53,439 nt of DNA from Promethearchaeia archaeon (GCA_029856235.1 JAHQWP010000033.1:1-53439), one strand, 5' to 3'. Shown: positions 1-9,145, counted from the first letter of the stretch. Notes: generated from the sequence alone by a model not told the origin. Translations and numbers: made by a program.

Positions 1-309
1 TTCATTTTCGCATGATGTTTTCAATAACAACAAGAAAGAATAGCGTAGAACAGAATCGCGTTTAGAAAGGTTTTCTAGTAAGGATGGAATATCAATAATT
101 AATTGTTCTATTAAGAACCTTAATACGGTTCTTCCCCCGTGAAGGGATAATAACATTTCAAGGATATCTTCCATTCTTTCAAGATAATCATCTTGCGTAG
201 AGTCTCCAAGATATAGAGCGATGATGTTTACCGCATCATCGATTCTTCCATCTTTTACGAAATCCTTGATTTTACTTATTTCTGGATTATTTTGGTCTTT
301 TTCAGTCAT
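1..309 (-). CDS. Hypothetical helical protein, cut by window edge
   Basis: The minus strand is open from an ATG at 307-309 through base 1, giving 103 residues with no stop, so the C-terminus lies outside the window. The protein starts MTEKDQNNPEISK and continues with leucine-rich amphipathic segments (around LEMLLSLHGGRTVLRFLIEQ) that look like stacked alpha helices of the HEAT/ARM kind. I do not recognise a family. It has no signal peptide or membrane segment. The next minus-strand gene starts at 1312 and ends 43 bases upstream of this start, so the two may be co-transcribed. No function can be given. Confidence 0.6.
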   Translation of the reverse strand, partial: MTEKDQNNPEISKIKDFVKDGRIDDAVNIIALYLGDSTQDDYLERMEDILEMLLSLHGGRTVLRFLIEQLIIDIPSLLENLSKRDSVLRYSFLLLLKTSCENE

Positions 310-352
310 TTTACTTACTTGTTATTTCTTTAATTTTTTATCTATTTAAATT

Positions 353-1312
353 TTACACATGCAAGATATAGAAATCATTGTACAATCGATATAAAATATT
401 GAAAACCAATCTTAAATCTCGATACCTTAACAACGCGTTCGAAGATTTATTCATACGAACTTCTGGTACGACACCAATATTTAGTTTTATGGCTAAATTT
501 TCTTTTGAATCTATGTATATATTGATTTCCTTACAAAATTGGCTTAACGCGTCTAATTCTCCCGGAAATACGTTCCAAATATAGTTATCGCTTTTAGAAT
601 CTTCATTCGTAGGAGAAGTTTTGCTAATTTTTAAAAGAGCATCTTTTGGAATAATACTTTTTATTTCAACGCAATTAGAATGGTTTAGACTTAGCTTAAC
701 TTCTGGAAAATATATCCGTGCAAATAATTTGCATAAACCATATAACATTTCTAGGTTAGTAATATTTTCTCTATTCGCATTACAAAGAGCGTAATTTTCA
801 CTAATAAAGCAGACATGGATTTTATCGTCGTACTTAAAGATCATAAAATTCTTATTCTTAGTTAGAAGATATTGAAAATCTTCTTCCCTATTATTAATTC
901 TATCGTCGAAAATTTTTTTGGCTCCTTTAAAATCTTGCTTGGAGAAAAATTTATTTAGTTTTCTGTAATCACCGTGGAAGAATACATCAAAAAAATCAAC
1001 TAAATACAAATATGCATCATTAGGTTTGTAGATTACCGTTTTATTTCGGAAATCTCGAAATATAATGTTTTTATGAACGCTATAACAGAATTTAGGCTGA
1101 TCTTCGATGGTAAGTCCATTTAATAACCTGAGTTTTAGTAATGTTCTACGAGTGCAAAGTGGAGTTAACGTACACTGGATTCTATCGATTTCACATTCTT
1201 TAAAACATAAATTGTCAATTCTTTTTTTTAAGAGTTCTAACAATTCTGTTTTAATCTTAGTATCGATTTCTTCCTCTAAGAACTTATCTATATGTTCTGG
1301 TTGTAGCGGCAT
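353..1312 (-). CDS. Hypothetical protein with an N-terminal Cys cluster
   Basis: This 319-residue protein belongs to no family I recognise. The N-terminal third carries four cysteines, CFKEC then CTLTPLC (about residues 36-53), spaced Cx3C-x7-Cx5C. That could bind zinc or an iron-sulfur cluster, though the spacing fits no standard motif. The remainder is mixed alpha/beta, rich in Phe, Tyr, Lys and Asn, with no signal peptide, membrane helix or nucleotide-binding motif. The ATG start follows an AT-rich gap of about 190 bases shared with the divergent longin-GTPase gene, so both may be driven from that gap. It lies upstream of the partial gene at 1-309 on the same strand. Confidence 0.7.
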   Translation of the reverse strand: MPLQPEHIDKFLEEEIDTKIKTELLELLKKRIDNLCFKECEIDRIQCTLTPLCTRRTLLKLRLLNGLTIEDQPKFCYSVHKNIIFRDFRNKTVIYKPNDAYLYLVDFFDVFFHGDYRKLNKFFSKQDFKGAKKIFDDRINNREEDFQYLLTKNKNFMIFKYDDKIHVCFISENYALCNANRENITNLEMLYGLCKLFARIYFPEVKLSLNHSNCVEIKSIIPKDALLKISKTSPTNEDSKSDNYIWNVFPGELDALSQFCKEINIYIDSKENLAIKLNIGVVPEVRMNKSSNALLRYRDLRLVFNILYRLYNDFYILHV

Positions 1313-1499
1313 TTTTCGGAGATTTTTTAACTAAAATTATTAAATCTTACAATGTATGTAATATAAAACACAGATTCTAAACTTTTCTATTGGGTTTCAA
1401 TTAGACTTAAAGAAAATTGTAAACTATATTAATAAGAATTTAAATATATATTATTAAAGCTAATAAAAAGGTTTCCTTAAAAAAAATAATCTGAAGAAA

Positions 1500-2984
1500 A
1501 TGCTTCGCCAAATTCACATTTTTCATAAAAATGATTGTATCTATAATCACACTTATGCTCTTGCACTTGGAGACGATGAATTGAATAATGTAATTGAAAT
1601 CATTCAATCTTATATAGATATGCCTCTGATAGGCAAAACCTTCCAGAAACCCGTGTCTGAAAACTTTCAAATATTCCACCGGTCTGACAAAGACATGCTC
1701 TTTTTGTTTATTACCGATCTTGTTGACAGTATTGAGTATGTTGGACCTACTATCGAAAGTACTATTCAGAAATTTATGGAATTATTTCCTAAACCAGAGG
1801 ATATAAATACTTCTACTAACCTTAAAAGAGAGTTTGTAGATTTCTTACGAGAACAACAATATGAACTACACTCTAAAATCGCTATCGTAGGCCCTCATAA
1901 TTCAGGAAAGACCATGCTATTTAACATGTTTAAGAGTAATGAAGCTCGTCCGATTATGAATTTTGCATCAGCTTCGATCTATTCTGTCGATAATTTAAGG
2001 TTCGATTTATGGGATTTTGAACTAAAAGATAACTTCTCGCTTTTGTGGTCTAAATTCATCCAAGGTTCTGATTTAGTTATTCTTCTTTTCGACTTATCTA
2101 ATTATCATTTACGAGTGATTAATCACTTTTTAGATTTGCAAAAACAAGAAAGTAAATTCTCCAAACTTTTAATTATTGGTAATAAACGTGATTTAGTTCG
2201 ACAAGAAGATATAAGGATAATTAAAAACGAATTAAACATTTCGAATATTGCAGAAGTATCTTTAATTGACGTAGGTGCGAAAGAAAAGATTAAAAATTTA
2301 GTTGCGAAGGTTTTGAATCTTAAAAAATTACTCCCTCACAATTTCACAGAATTGTTTAACGAGGCTAAAATTGTAGAAAGTGAGGGAAATGATGTTCTTG
2401 CGATTGCCAAATACAAGGAATTAATAAAAATGTCTAATGAATATCAAGATTTTACTTATATGATTACTCTCAAGAATAAAATAGAGAGTTTACAAGAAAA
2501 AGTCGACGAACAAGCTAAAATTAGAAAGGAAATTGACGCAAAAAAGAAATTTGAAATCCCTGGGAAAATTCAATTTACTCGAAGAATTCAAGTACAACCC
2601 TTACCGACAAGTAATGCGCTAATACAAGCACCCCCCATAGAAATACCTAGATCCCCCACAAAGATCAAGCAAAAAACAGAAGATTTAATGTTATTTTCCA
2701 CAGACGATTCTTCAGACGGGGAAGAAATAGATAAAGAAGATATTACACTTGATATAAATGAAGTTATTCCAGAAGAAAAACGTCCTACATTAGAAATTGT
2801 GAAGGAAAAAGATGATGAATTTACGTTTATGCTCCAACAACTGATTGAAAAGCAAGGCAGTTCGCTAACCTTAAATTTATGCGAGCAACTTTTAATTGAA
2901 CTCCAAAAAACCTTAGCAAGACCTCTCACTTTAGAGGACCTTGAATTAGCAGCAGATATATTTGTAAAGCACGACATGTCATAA
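1500..2984 (+). CDS. Longin-like domain fused to Ras-type small GTPase
   Basis: The protein has 494 residues. Residues 1-97 alternate strands and helices like a longin/roadblock-type domain: MLRQIHIFHK opens, then LFLFITDL, then a helix ending near KFMELFP. Residues 123-275 are a Ras-superfamily G domain, with P-loop GPHNSGKT (131-138), WDFE in place of WDxxGQ (171-174), NKRD (228-231) and a degenerate G5 around DVGAKE. The G3 glycine and the Gln used for hydrolysis are missing, so hydrolysis may be slow or need a partner. Residues 280-345 form a helical, TPR-like and coiled-coil stretch, followed by a Pro/Asp/Glu-rich linker and a C-terminal helical segment. In eukaryotes longin domains act in membrane trafficking and as GTPase regulators; such a role here is inference. 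Confidence 0.85.
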   Translation: MLRQIHIFHKNDCIYNHTYALALGDDELNNVIEIIQSYIDMPLIGKTFQKPVSENFQIFHRSDKDMLFLFITDLVDSIEYVGPTIESTIQKFMELFPKPEDINTSTNLKREFVDFLREQQYELHSKIAIVGPHNSGKTMLFNMFKSNEARPIMNFASASIYSVDNLRFDLWDFELKDNFSLLWSKFIQGSDLVILLFDLSNYHLRVINHFLDLQKQESKFSKLLIIGNKRDLVRQEDIRIIKNELNISNIAEVSLIDVGAKEKIKNLVAKVLNLKKLLPHNFTELFNEAKIVESEGNDVLAIAKYKELIKMSNEYQDFTYMITLKNKIESLQEKVDEQAKIRKEIDAKKKFEIPGKIQFTRRIQVQPLPTSNALIQAPPIEIPRSPTKIKQKTEDLMLFSTDDSSDGEEIDKEDITLDINEVIPEEKRPTLEIVKEKDDEFTFMLQQLIEKQGSSLTLNLCEQLLIELQKTLARPLTLEDLELAADIFVKHDMS

Positions 2985-3112
2985 ATTCTCATTTCTTTTT
3001 TTGATTCTATATAAAGATATTTTTTATTAACAAAAGCAAATCTTATTTGTTTATCTATATTAAAATCGCTTATACAAAATGTAATAGAAAAAATAATCAA
3101 TTATATAGAAAT

Positions 3113-4606
3113 ATGAATGCTATAGAAGAACTTAAAAAAGAATTTAGTGAAATAACTCGCCTTAATTATATTCGTTCATTACTTGGATGGGATGAACAGG
3201 TTAATTTACCTAAAGGGTCGTTTGGAGCGAGAGCTGAACAGAATGCACTCATGAGTAAAATAGTCCACGAACGACTGATTTCTGATAAAATTGGAAAATT
3301 AATAAAAGAAGCTGAAAAGTTATCAGATTTAAATTTAATTGATAGTGCCACTTTACGCGAAGCTAAAAGAGACTACGAACAAGAGGTTAAATTACCGACC
3401 GAGTTAGTCGAAGAAATCTCGAAGACCTCTTCCCATGGATATATAAAATGGGTAGAAGCAAGGGAAAAAAATGATTTTTCTATTTTTCAACCCCTTTTAG
3501 AAAAATTGATAGAGCTCAAAATTCAGGTTGCAGAGAAATTAGATACTCACCCCGATCCATACTCGACTCTCATCGATCTTTACGAGCCTGGAGCAACATA
3601 TGATTGGATTGCTAATATTTTTAACAAATCAAAGCAAAATCTCAACCGTATAATACAAAAATTGAATACTTCAAGCGATAAACCGGATTTTTCAATTCTT
3701 ACACAAAAATGGAACGTAAATAAGCAATGGGATTTTAGCATGGAAGTTATTAAAGGGCTGAATTACGATCTTAATAAAGGACGTCAAGATAAATCGGTAC
3801 ATCCATTTACTACATCATTGTCTTCATCAGATACTAGATTTACAACTCGGATCGACGAAGATTTCTTCTCACCATGCATTTTTGGCTCGATTCACGAATG
3901 TGGACACGCGTTGTATGAGATGGGATTTATGGAGGAGATACACGATTCAGTTTTGGCAGATGGGGTCTCGATGGGAATTCACGAATCCCAGTCGCGCATG
4001 TGGGAAAATATGGTAGGACGGAGTATGGAATTTTGGAAATATTGGTATCCTATACTTAAAAAGAGTTTTCCAAACAATTTAAAAGATAAGAATGTTAATG
4101 ATTTCTATCGAAGCGTCAACACAGTGCAACCCTCATTGATTCGTGTGGAAGCTGATGAAGTTACTTACGGAATGCACATTATTCTCAGATTTGAATTAGA
4201 AAAAGACATCATAGAGGGTAATGTTCGAGTTAGCGAATTACCCGAGCTGTGGAACGAAAAGATGGAAAAATTACTAGGAATAACTCCCCCTACTAATTCT
4301 GATGGAGTTTTGCAAGATGTCCACTGGTCAGGGGGTTCTTTTGGGTACTTCCCAACGTATTTCTTGGGAAATCTATATGGAGCTCAATTTTATAATACCG
4401 CCCTTAAACAACAACCTTTATTACCTAATAAATATGAAAATGGAAACTTTTCTAGCTTGCTAGCGTTTTTAAGAGAAAATATTCATCAATATGGCAGAAT
4501 ATATCAAGCGAGAGATTTAGTAAAAAGAGTAACCGGAGAAGATTTAAATCCAGACTATTTTATTGAATATTTAGAGAAGAAATTTTATCCAATTTATAAC
4601 GTTTAA
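3113..4606 (+). CDS. M32 metallocarboxypeptidase (Taq type)
   Basis: A zinc-dependent carboxypeptidase that removes C-terminal residues from peptides, expected in the cytoplasm because there is no signal peptide. The zinc site HECGH is at residues 261-265. The family motif HESQSR follows at 290-295, and a conserved block containing EADEVTYGMH lies further on. Its 497 residues match the usual length of about 500. I chose the ATG at 3113 because the protein then begins MNAIEELKKEF, a typical M32 N-terminus; the open frame extends upstream to 3047, but those residues look non-coding. It lies 128 bases after the longin-GTPase gene. A ten-T run follows the stop. Confidence 0.93.
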   Translation: MNAIEELKKEFSEITRLNYIRSLLGWDEQVNLPKGSFGARAEQNALMSKIVHERLISDKIGKLIKEAEKLSDLNLIDSATLREAKRDYEQEVKLPTELVEEISKTSSHGYIKWVEAREKNDFSIFQPLLEKLIELKIQVAEKLDTHPDPYSTLIDLYEPGATYDWIANIFNKSKQNLNRIIQKLNTSSDKPDFSILTQKWNVNKQWDFSMEVIKGLNYDLNKGRQDKSVHPFTTSLSSSDTRFTTRIDEDFFSPCIFGSIHECGHALYEMGFMEEIHDSVLADGVSMGIHESQSRMWENMVGRSMEFWKYWYPILKKSFPNNLKDKNVNDFYRSVNTVQPSLIRVEADEVTYGMHIILRFELEKDIIEGNVRVSELPELWNEKMEKLLGITPPTNSDGVLQDVHWSGGSFGYFPTYFLGNLYGAQFYNTALKQQPLLPNKYENGNFSSLLAFLRENIHQYGRIYQARDLVKRVTGEDLNPDYFIEYLEKKFYPIYNV

Positions 4607-4614
4607 TCTTTTCA

Positions 4615-4624
4615 TTTTTTTTTT
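4615..4624 (+). terminator. Poly-T terminator
   Basis: Ten consecutive T residues lie 9 bases after the carboxypeptidase stop codon. T-rich tracts on the coding strand are the usual intrinsic termination signal in archaea. No hairpin is present. Confidence 0.5.
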
Positions 4625-4704
4625 AATTTGGAATAATTATAAATTACTAAGAGTCTTATATATAGAAAACAACCCTATGAACAATCCAAGCGCAAAAGAA
4701 TAAA

Positions 4705-5304
4705 ATGTTATTAGGAGTCAAAAAATATTCAGAAAAACTACTTCTGCCCTTAGGTAAGAAGTTAAAAAGAATACCTGCAAATGTAATAACAACTTTAGGC
4801 TTAACATTTGCAGGATTAGCATTTTTATTCTTGATTTTTCATCATTTACCTTTAATCATAATTTGTTTAGCATTAATAGAGTTTTTCGACCAATTAGATG
4901 GTGTTGTAGCTCGTCTTCAAGGACCAACTAAACTTGGATCGTTTTTGGATTCCACATTAGACAGAATTGGAGATTATCTTATTTTTTTTGGGATTATCCT
5001 CGGGGGATATACTGAAATTTATATAGGCTTGATAACCCTTGCTGGCGCATTTCTGACGTCATATACTAGAGCGAAAATCGAGAGTTTAGGAATCCCAAAT
5101 TTATGTGGGGTTGGTTTAATGGAGAGAACAGATAGAGTCCCAATTATTTTGATCGGATCGATTTTACAAATATGGTTCCCGTTGGCTATATGGTGGACGA
5201 TGGTTTTACTCGCAATTGGGACAAATATTACAGTAGTCCAAAGGATCGTGTATGCTTTTAAGAATTTCTCTAAAAAAAAAGAAGATAAATCTCCTACTGA
5301 ATAA
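4705..5304 (+). CDS. CDP-alcohol phosphatidyltransferase (probable archaetidylinositol-phosphate synthase)
   Basis: This integral membrane enzyme transfers a phosphoalcohol head group onto CDP-activated archaeal lipid. The family signature D-x2-DG-x2-AR-x8-G-x3-D-x3-D is complete: D62, D65-G66, A69-R70, G78, D82, D86. Several hydrophobic helices follow, and the total of 199 residues is normal. Length and sequence style fit the archaeal inositol-phosphate branch best, but the acceptor (inositol phosphate, serine or glycerol phosphate) cannot be fixed by reading. It stands alone on the plus strand, 98 bases after the carboxypeptidase. A PIG-L-type deacetylase elsewhere in the window may act on inositol lipids, but nothing here links the two directly. 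Confidence 0.88.
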   Translation: MLLGVKKYSEKLLLPLGKKLKRIPANVITTLGLTFAGLAFLFLIFHHLPLIIICLALIEFFDQLDGVVARLQGPTKLGSFLDSTLDRIGDYLIFFGIILGGYTEIYIGLITLAGAFLTSYTRAKIESLGIPNLCGVGLMERTDRVPIILIGSILQIWFPLAIWWTMVLLAIGTNITVVQRIVYAFKNFSKKKEDKSPTE

Positions 5305-5424
5305 CTTCACTAAAATTGGTTATTATTGATTCTGATATTATATAAAACATATTTATATAGAAAGAGTTGTAATAAACATTTAATATGTAATTAAATTAAT
5401 TCATTTTCTCTCAAATACACACAT

Positions 5425-6387
5425 ATGATTGTTTCAGAGATTAATATTAAATTAGCTATACTAGGTCAGTGGGGGGTTGGTAAAACTTCGATTGTAAATA
5501 CTTTTGTAGGAAAAAACTTTCCCGCTATGTACATTCCCACAATTGGAAGTAATATCGCCAGAAAGGAGTATAAATTAACATCTAATCACATTAGATTAAA
5601 TATTTGGGATATTGGGGGGCAAAAAAGTTTTAATCCATTAAATCCAGTATTTTTTAGTAATCTTGATTCCGCTTTGTTAATTTTCGATTTAAGTAATCCT
5701 AAAGAAACGTTACAAGAATTAATACAGACCTATATGAAAAATCTATCTCAATACTCTCCAAAATGTATTTCATATTTAATAGGAAACAAATCTGATTTAA
5801 TAAAACCAGAAGATTCAGAAATTCTTTTAAACAATATTCGTCAATATCAAATCGAAGGTTTTCCTATTATTTTTATCTCAGCGAAAACCCAAGATAATAT
5901 TTCTGAGGCATTTTCACTGGTAATTTTTAATTTTTTGAAAAAAGTCGAAAAAGAGAGTAAAGAAAAAGAATTCACCGGTATTTCCAAGAAATTTTTAGAA
6001 TCTATTAATAAAACTGAAGGAGATTTAGATCATTTAATCATAAATTTAGAAGAAATTGATCCTAATACACTCCATAATAAAATTACTCCTACTATTATTA
6101 AAAAAAACGTTAGATTAGCTGAAATCGAAGATTTCCCTCTTAAAGAAATTAAAGATCTGACAAAAGCTCAAGAACTTGATGTTGACAAGAGCTTAATTAA
6201 AGAAAACATTATAGATGCGTTTAAAAATAATTTATCAATTATTTCTGATATTATATCAGGCTTAAAAAGAGCTCCAATTGATTCTCTTATCATTAATATC
6301 GATAAATCGTTAGATGACCTGGAAAATTTAAAAAAAGACTTCGTATTAAAACTCGATTCGATTTTAGAATTAGAATCGAACAAATAA
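5425..6387 (+). CDS. Rab/Ras-like small GTPase with long C-terminal helical tail
   Basis: A GTP-binding switch protein of 320 residues. The G domain (1-170) is canonical: P-loop GQWGVGKT (14-21), switch-I threonine in PTIGSN (T39), WDIGGQ (61-66), NKSD (121-124) and ISAKT (151-155). The tail of about 150 residues is charged and helical and has no prenylation-type cysteine, so membrane attachment would need another route. Most Ras-family proteins are about 180-200 residues long, so the tail is an addition and may bind partners. A coiled-coil protein follows immediately downstream on the same strand and is the obvious candidate partner. The effector and GTP-cycle regulators are unknown. Confidence 0.9.
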   Translation: MIVSEINIKLAILGQWGVGKTSIVNTFVGKNFPAMYIPTIGSNIARKEYKLTSNHIRLNIWDIGGQKSFNPLNPVFFSNLDSALLIFDLSNPKETLQELIQTYMKNLSQYSPKCISYLIGNKSDLIKPEDSEILLNNIRQYQIEGFPIIFISAKTQDNISEAFSLVIFNFLKKVEKESKEKEFTGISKKFLESINKTEGDLDHLIINLEEIDPNTLHNKITPTIIKKNVRLAEIEDFPLKEIKDLTKAQELDVDKSLIKENIIDAFKNNLSIISDIISGLKRAPIDSLIINIDKSLDDLENLKKDFVLKLDSILELESNK

Positions 6388-6419
6388 CAATCGTGATCCA
6401 TTTTTGCAATATCATTAAA

Positions 6420-6434
6420 AGGTGGTAAAGAATT
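6420..6434 (+). promoter_or_regulatory. Ribosome binding site deciding an ATT start
   Basis: A purine-rich AGGTGG (6420-6425) sits six bases before ATT at 6432. The downstream frame is open from 6429 (in-frame TAA at 6426-6428) and contains no ATG, GTG or TTG before the ATG at 6615. The SD position therefore points to ATT as initiator. Confidence 0.5.
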
Positions 6435-6956
6435 CCTAAAAAAGATAAAATTGAAGAAATTACGCTCAAAGATTTTCAAAATTTAATTGATCAAGTAAAG
6501 AATACCGATAATGAAATACATTTTATTAAAGAAGATATAAAATCAATCAAAAATGATATTCTCTCTAGTCAAGAAAGGATCGAACAAACCATTAAGACTC
6601 AAGAAGAGATTATTATGGATATGATCAATAGATTTAACGAAGAACTTTTAAATCATAAAACTTCCATGAAAGAGGATATGGAAAAGCTTAAAACGCAACA
6701 GGATGTCTTAAAAATATCCTATACGATTAACGAGAAGAAGCTCATGGATAAAATTGATTCTTCTACGGCTAAGGTTATTAAAAAGCATATTGAAGGAAAA
6801 GAAAGCGAGATATTAATGAAAATCTGGATCAACGAATTTAAAGATATCATAAACAATTTTGAAAAATTGAAGAAAGTAAAGCCTAAAGAATTTTCAGTAC
6901 GTTTAAACGAAATTTCAGATACTATTGAAATATTTAAGCAAAAAATTCTCGAGTGA
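6432..6956 (+). CDS. Coiled-coil protein, probable AUU start
   Basis: From ATT at 6432 the frame encodes 174 residues beginning MPKKDKIEEITLKDFQ if initiated with methionine. Almost the whole protein is heptad-like: charged Lys/Glu/Asp/Gln residues with regular Ile/Leu/Met and no proline-rich break, consistent with a long coiled coil. The first in-frame ATG (6615) would leave only 113 residues and discard a clearly coding 61-residue N-terminus. It begins 44 bases after the small GTPase stop on the same strand, so co-transcription and physical association with that GTPase are plausible. No enzyme motif, signal peptide or membrane helix is visible. A base error in the assembly near 6425 is the main alternative. 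Confidence 0.65.
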   Translation: MPKKDKIEEITLKDFQNLIDQVKNTDNEIHFIKEDIKSIKNDILSSQERIEQTIKTQEEIIMDMINRFNEELLNHKTSMKEDMEKLKTQQDVLKISYTINEKKLMDKIDSSTAKVIKKHIEGKESEILMKIWINEFKDIINNFEKLKKVKPKEFSVRLNEISDTIEIFKQKILE

Positions 6957-7232
6957 TTTAAATTTATTATACTTATTTTTTGTCTATTTTTTATCTAATT
7001 TAACTTGAAGTTGTTGACTTTCTTTAAGAGTTATTGGTTTTTGTAAGGAAATTTTGAGTATTGAGTTTTTCTTGTTAAAGACTTAAAATCTATAATTCTT
7101 AAGGGAATTTTAATTCTGTTTGACTTTATAATCTTTGATTAATAATTACTTTAAATTTGATGTAAAACAATTTAAATTCAATTATATCATCTTAATACTC
7201 ATAAGAAATTCATTTTATGGAGAGTATAAATT

Positions 7233-8555
7233 TTGACAGTCAAAACTATTATAATCGGGCATGGTGCTAGAGAACATGTAATAGGAGAGACACTGGTTAG
7301 AGACGGAGCCGATTTATACGCGTTCATGAGTTCTAAAAATGCAGGATTAGAAGATTTAAGTAAAGGGAAGATAAAAATTCACTCTGAAACAGATTTTAAG
7401 GAAATTATAGAATACTCTAAAGAAAATAAAATTGATTTCGCTGTAATTGGCCCAGAAGCACCTTTAGTAATTGGAATCGTTGATGCTTTAGAAAGGAATG
7501 GAATTCCGTGTGTAGGTCCAGGAATTGAAGCCGCTCAATTAGAAGGATCTAAAATTTTTACTAGGTCGCTTCTTGAAAAATATAAAATCACTTCAAACAT
7601 TTTTAGTAAAAGCTTCAATTCTATGGAGAATATCAAGAGCTACATCAATGAGGTAGGGGAAGAAAATATAGTCGTTAAACCAGATGGACTGACGGGAGGA
7701 AAAGGTGTAAAAGTTTATGGGGATCATCTTTTTTCTAAGCGAGATATATTGGATTATTGTCAAGCTTTAGTTGATCAGAAAGCTTCGTTTCTTCTCGAAG
7801 AAAAAGTCGAGGGAGAAGAATTTACTCTTCAGACATTCGTAGACGGCAAAAATGTAATTGGTACCCCACTCGTCCAAGATCATAAGAGAGCTTATGAAGA
7901 CGATACAGGACCAAATACGGGAGGAATGGGGAGTTATTCAATGGAAAACCATCTTATGCCATTTATTACACAGGAAGATGTAAATGAAGCAATTGAAGAC
8001 ATGAAGAAAGTTGTAGCTGCAACGAAAGCAGAAACAGGAGTCGAATATAAAGGATTCCTCTATGGTGGGTACATCAAAACTGCAAAAGGCATTAAATTAA
8101 TAGAATTTAATGCTAGACTAGGAGACCCTGAGGCAATGAACACATTACCAATCTTAAAGACAAATTTCTTAGATATTTGTATGGGAATAATCAACGGAAA
8201 TCTAAAATCAGATATTGAATTTGATAAGAAAGCTACAGTTTGCAAATATTTAGCCCCCGAAGGATATCCAACTTCTCCGAAAAAGGATGAATTAGTAGTA
8301 ATAAATAAGGAAAAATTGGAGCAAATTGGAGCAAAATATTACTACGCTTCAGTATATAGAGAAGGTGAAAATGTTTATACAACTTCTTCAAGAGCTATGG
8401 GGATCATTGGGATCGCTAACGATTTAGAGGGCGCTGAAAAAGTAGCAGAACAAGGAGTTGGATGTATTAGTGGCAAATTATTTTATAGAAAAGACATTGG
8501 AACACGGAAACTACTCCAAAAGAGAATAGATCACATGAATTCTCTATTACAATAA
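7233..8555 (+). CDS. purD: Phosphoribosylamine-glycine ligase
   Basis: Second step of de novo purine synthesis: ATP-dependent joining of glycine to 5-phosphoribosylamine (GAR synthetase), in the cytosol. The N-terminal Rossmann-like part has GHGAREHVIGE and VIGPEAPLVIGI. The ATP-grasp core has VVKPDGLTGGKGVKVY, the family signature GPNTGGMGSY, and FNARLGDPEAMNTLP. At 440 residues it is normal length and complete. The start is TTG at 7233, preceded by GGAGA about ten bases upstream; the next Met lies well inside the conserved N-terminus. No other purine genes are nearby. The 276-base gap upstream is AT-rich and presumably holds the promoter. Confidence 0.95.
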   Translation: MTVKTIIIGHGAREHVIGETLVRDGADLYAFMSSKNAGLEDLSKGKIKIHSETDFKEIIEYSKENKIDFAVIGPEAPLVIGIVDALERNGIPCVGPGIEAAQLEGSKIFTRSLLEKYKITSNIFSKSFNSMENIKSYINEVGEENIVVKPDGLTGGKGVKVYGDHLFSKRDILDYCQALVDQKASFLLEEKVEGEEFTLQTFVDGKNVIGTPLVQDHKRAYEDDTGPNTGGMGSYSMENHLMPFITQEDVNEAIEDMKKVVAATKAETGVEYKGFLYGGYIKTAKGIKLIEFNARLGDPEAMNTLPILKTNFLDICMGIINGNLKSDIEFDKKATVCKYLAPEGYPTSPKKDELVVINKEKLEQIGAKYYYASVYREGENVYTTSSRAMGIIGIANDLEGAEKVAEQGVGCISGKLFYRKDIGTRKLLQKRIDHMNSLLQ

Positions 8556-8653
8556 TATCTAGCACTAATCTAAAACTACTTGTTGATTATTCGCAAAATT
8601 ATATTTTATAAAGATCAAATTATAATAATTTCTATTGTAAATCTACTTAGATT

Positions 8654-9145
8654 ATGAGTTGGCAAGCTAAAAATGTAAATTTTAATCAACTAATAAAACA
8701 AGTGTTTCACGATAAAGAATCAGACAAAAGAGCTGAAGCAGCTAGACAACTTGGTTTCCTCCAAGATCGGCGATCTGTTAATATGTTGTGTCGCGCACTA
8801 AAAACTGAGCAAGATCCAATCGTAATAAATAGAATTATAGAAGCTTTGGGGCGTATAGAAGATGGAAGAGCTACATTAAGGATTATAGAAAAACTAGAAG
8901 AGGAAATTAAGAAACCAGAAATAGAGATTAACAAACTAAGAGTTATATTCATTATTGAAAGTTTAACTAGAATAAAAGATAGAAGAGCTTTAGAATCCAT
9001 TAGTTATTTTCTAAATTCCCTTGACGAAAAGTTGTTACAACTAGCTGAAAAAGCGTTTGATGTAATCAAACCAAACTGGCGTCAAATCATCGAGAAAGAG
9101 AGAAAACAAAAATCAATTCAGGATATTTTTAAAACACCAATATAA
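8654..9145 (+). CDS. Short HEAT-repeat protein
   Basis: A 163-residue soluble protein built from about four HEAT-like helical hairpins of the PBS-lyase type, seen in the recurring pattern AARQLGFLQDRRSV, EALGRIEDGRAT and ESLTRIKDRRAL. Such repeats form a protein-binding scaffold and carry no catalytic activity themselves. The ATG at 8654 has no upstream SD site, so the mRNA may be leaderless. It lies 98 bases after purD and before a HAD phosphatase gene, all on the same strand, but no functional link is evident. The larger HEAT protein at 20737 is a distinct gene of the same repeat type. Binding partner unknown. Confidence 0.8.
   Translation: MSWQAKNVNFNQLIKQVFHDKESDKRAEAARQLGFLQDRRSVNMLCRALKTEQDPIVINRIIEALGRIEDGRATLRIIEKLEEEIKKPEIEINKLRVIFIIESLTRIKDRRALESISYFLNSLDEKLLQLAEKAFDVIKPNWRQIIEKERKQKSIQDIFKTPI

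Noticed and set aside
2588-3100. 170-codon minus-strand ORF
   Set aside because: Antisense to the acidic linker and C-terminus of the longin-GTPase gene; Ser/Phe-rich composition typical of a shadow frame.
6957-7232. Possible gene or RNA in the gap before purD
   Set aside because: AT-rich with frequent stops in all frames and no stable hairpin by eye; it reads as promoter and terminator DNA.
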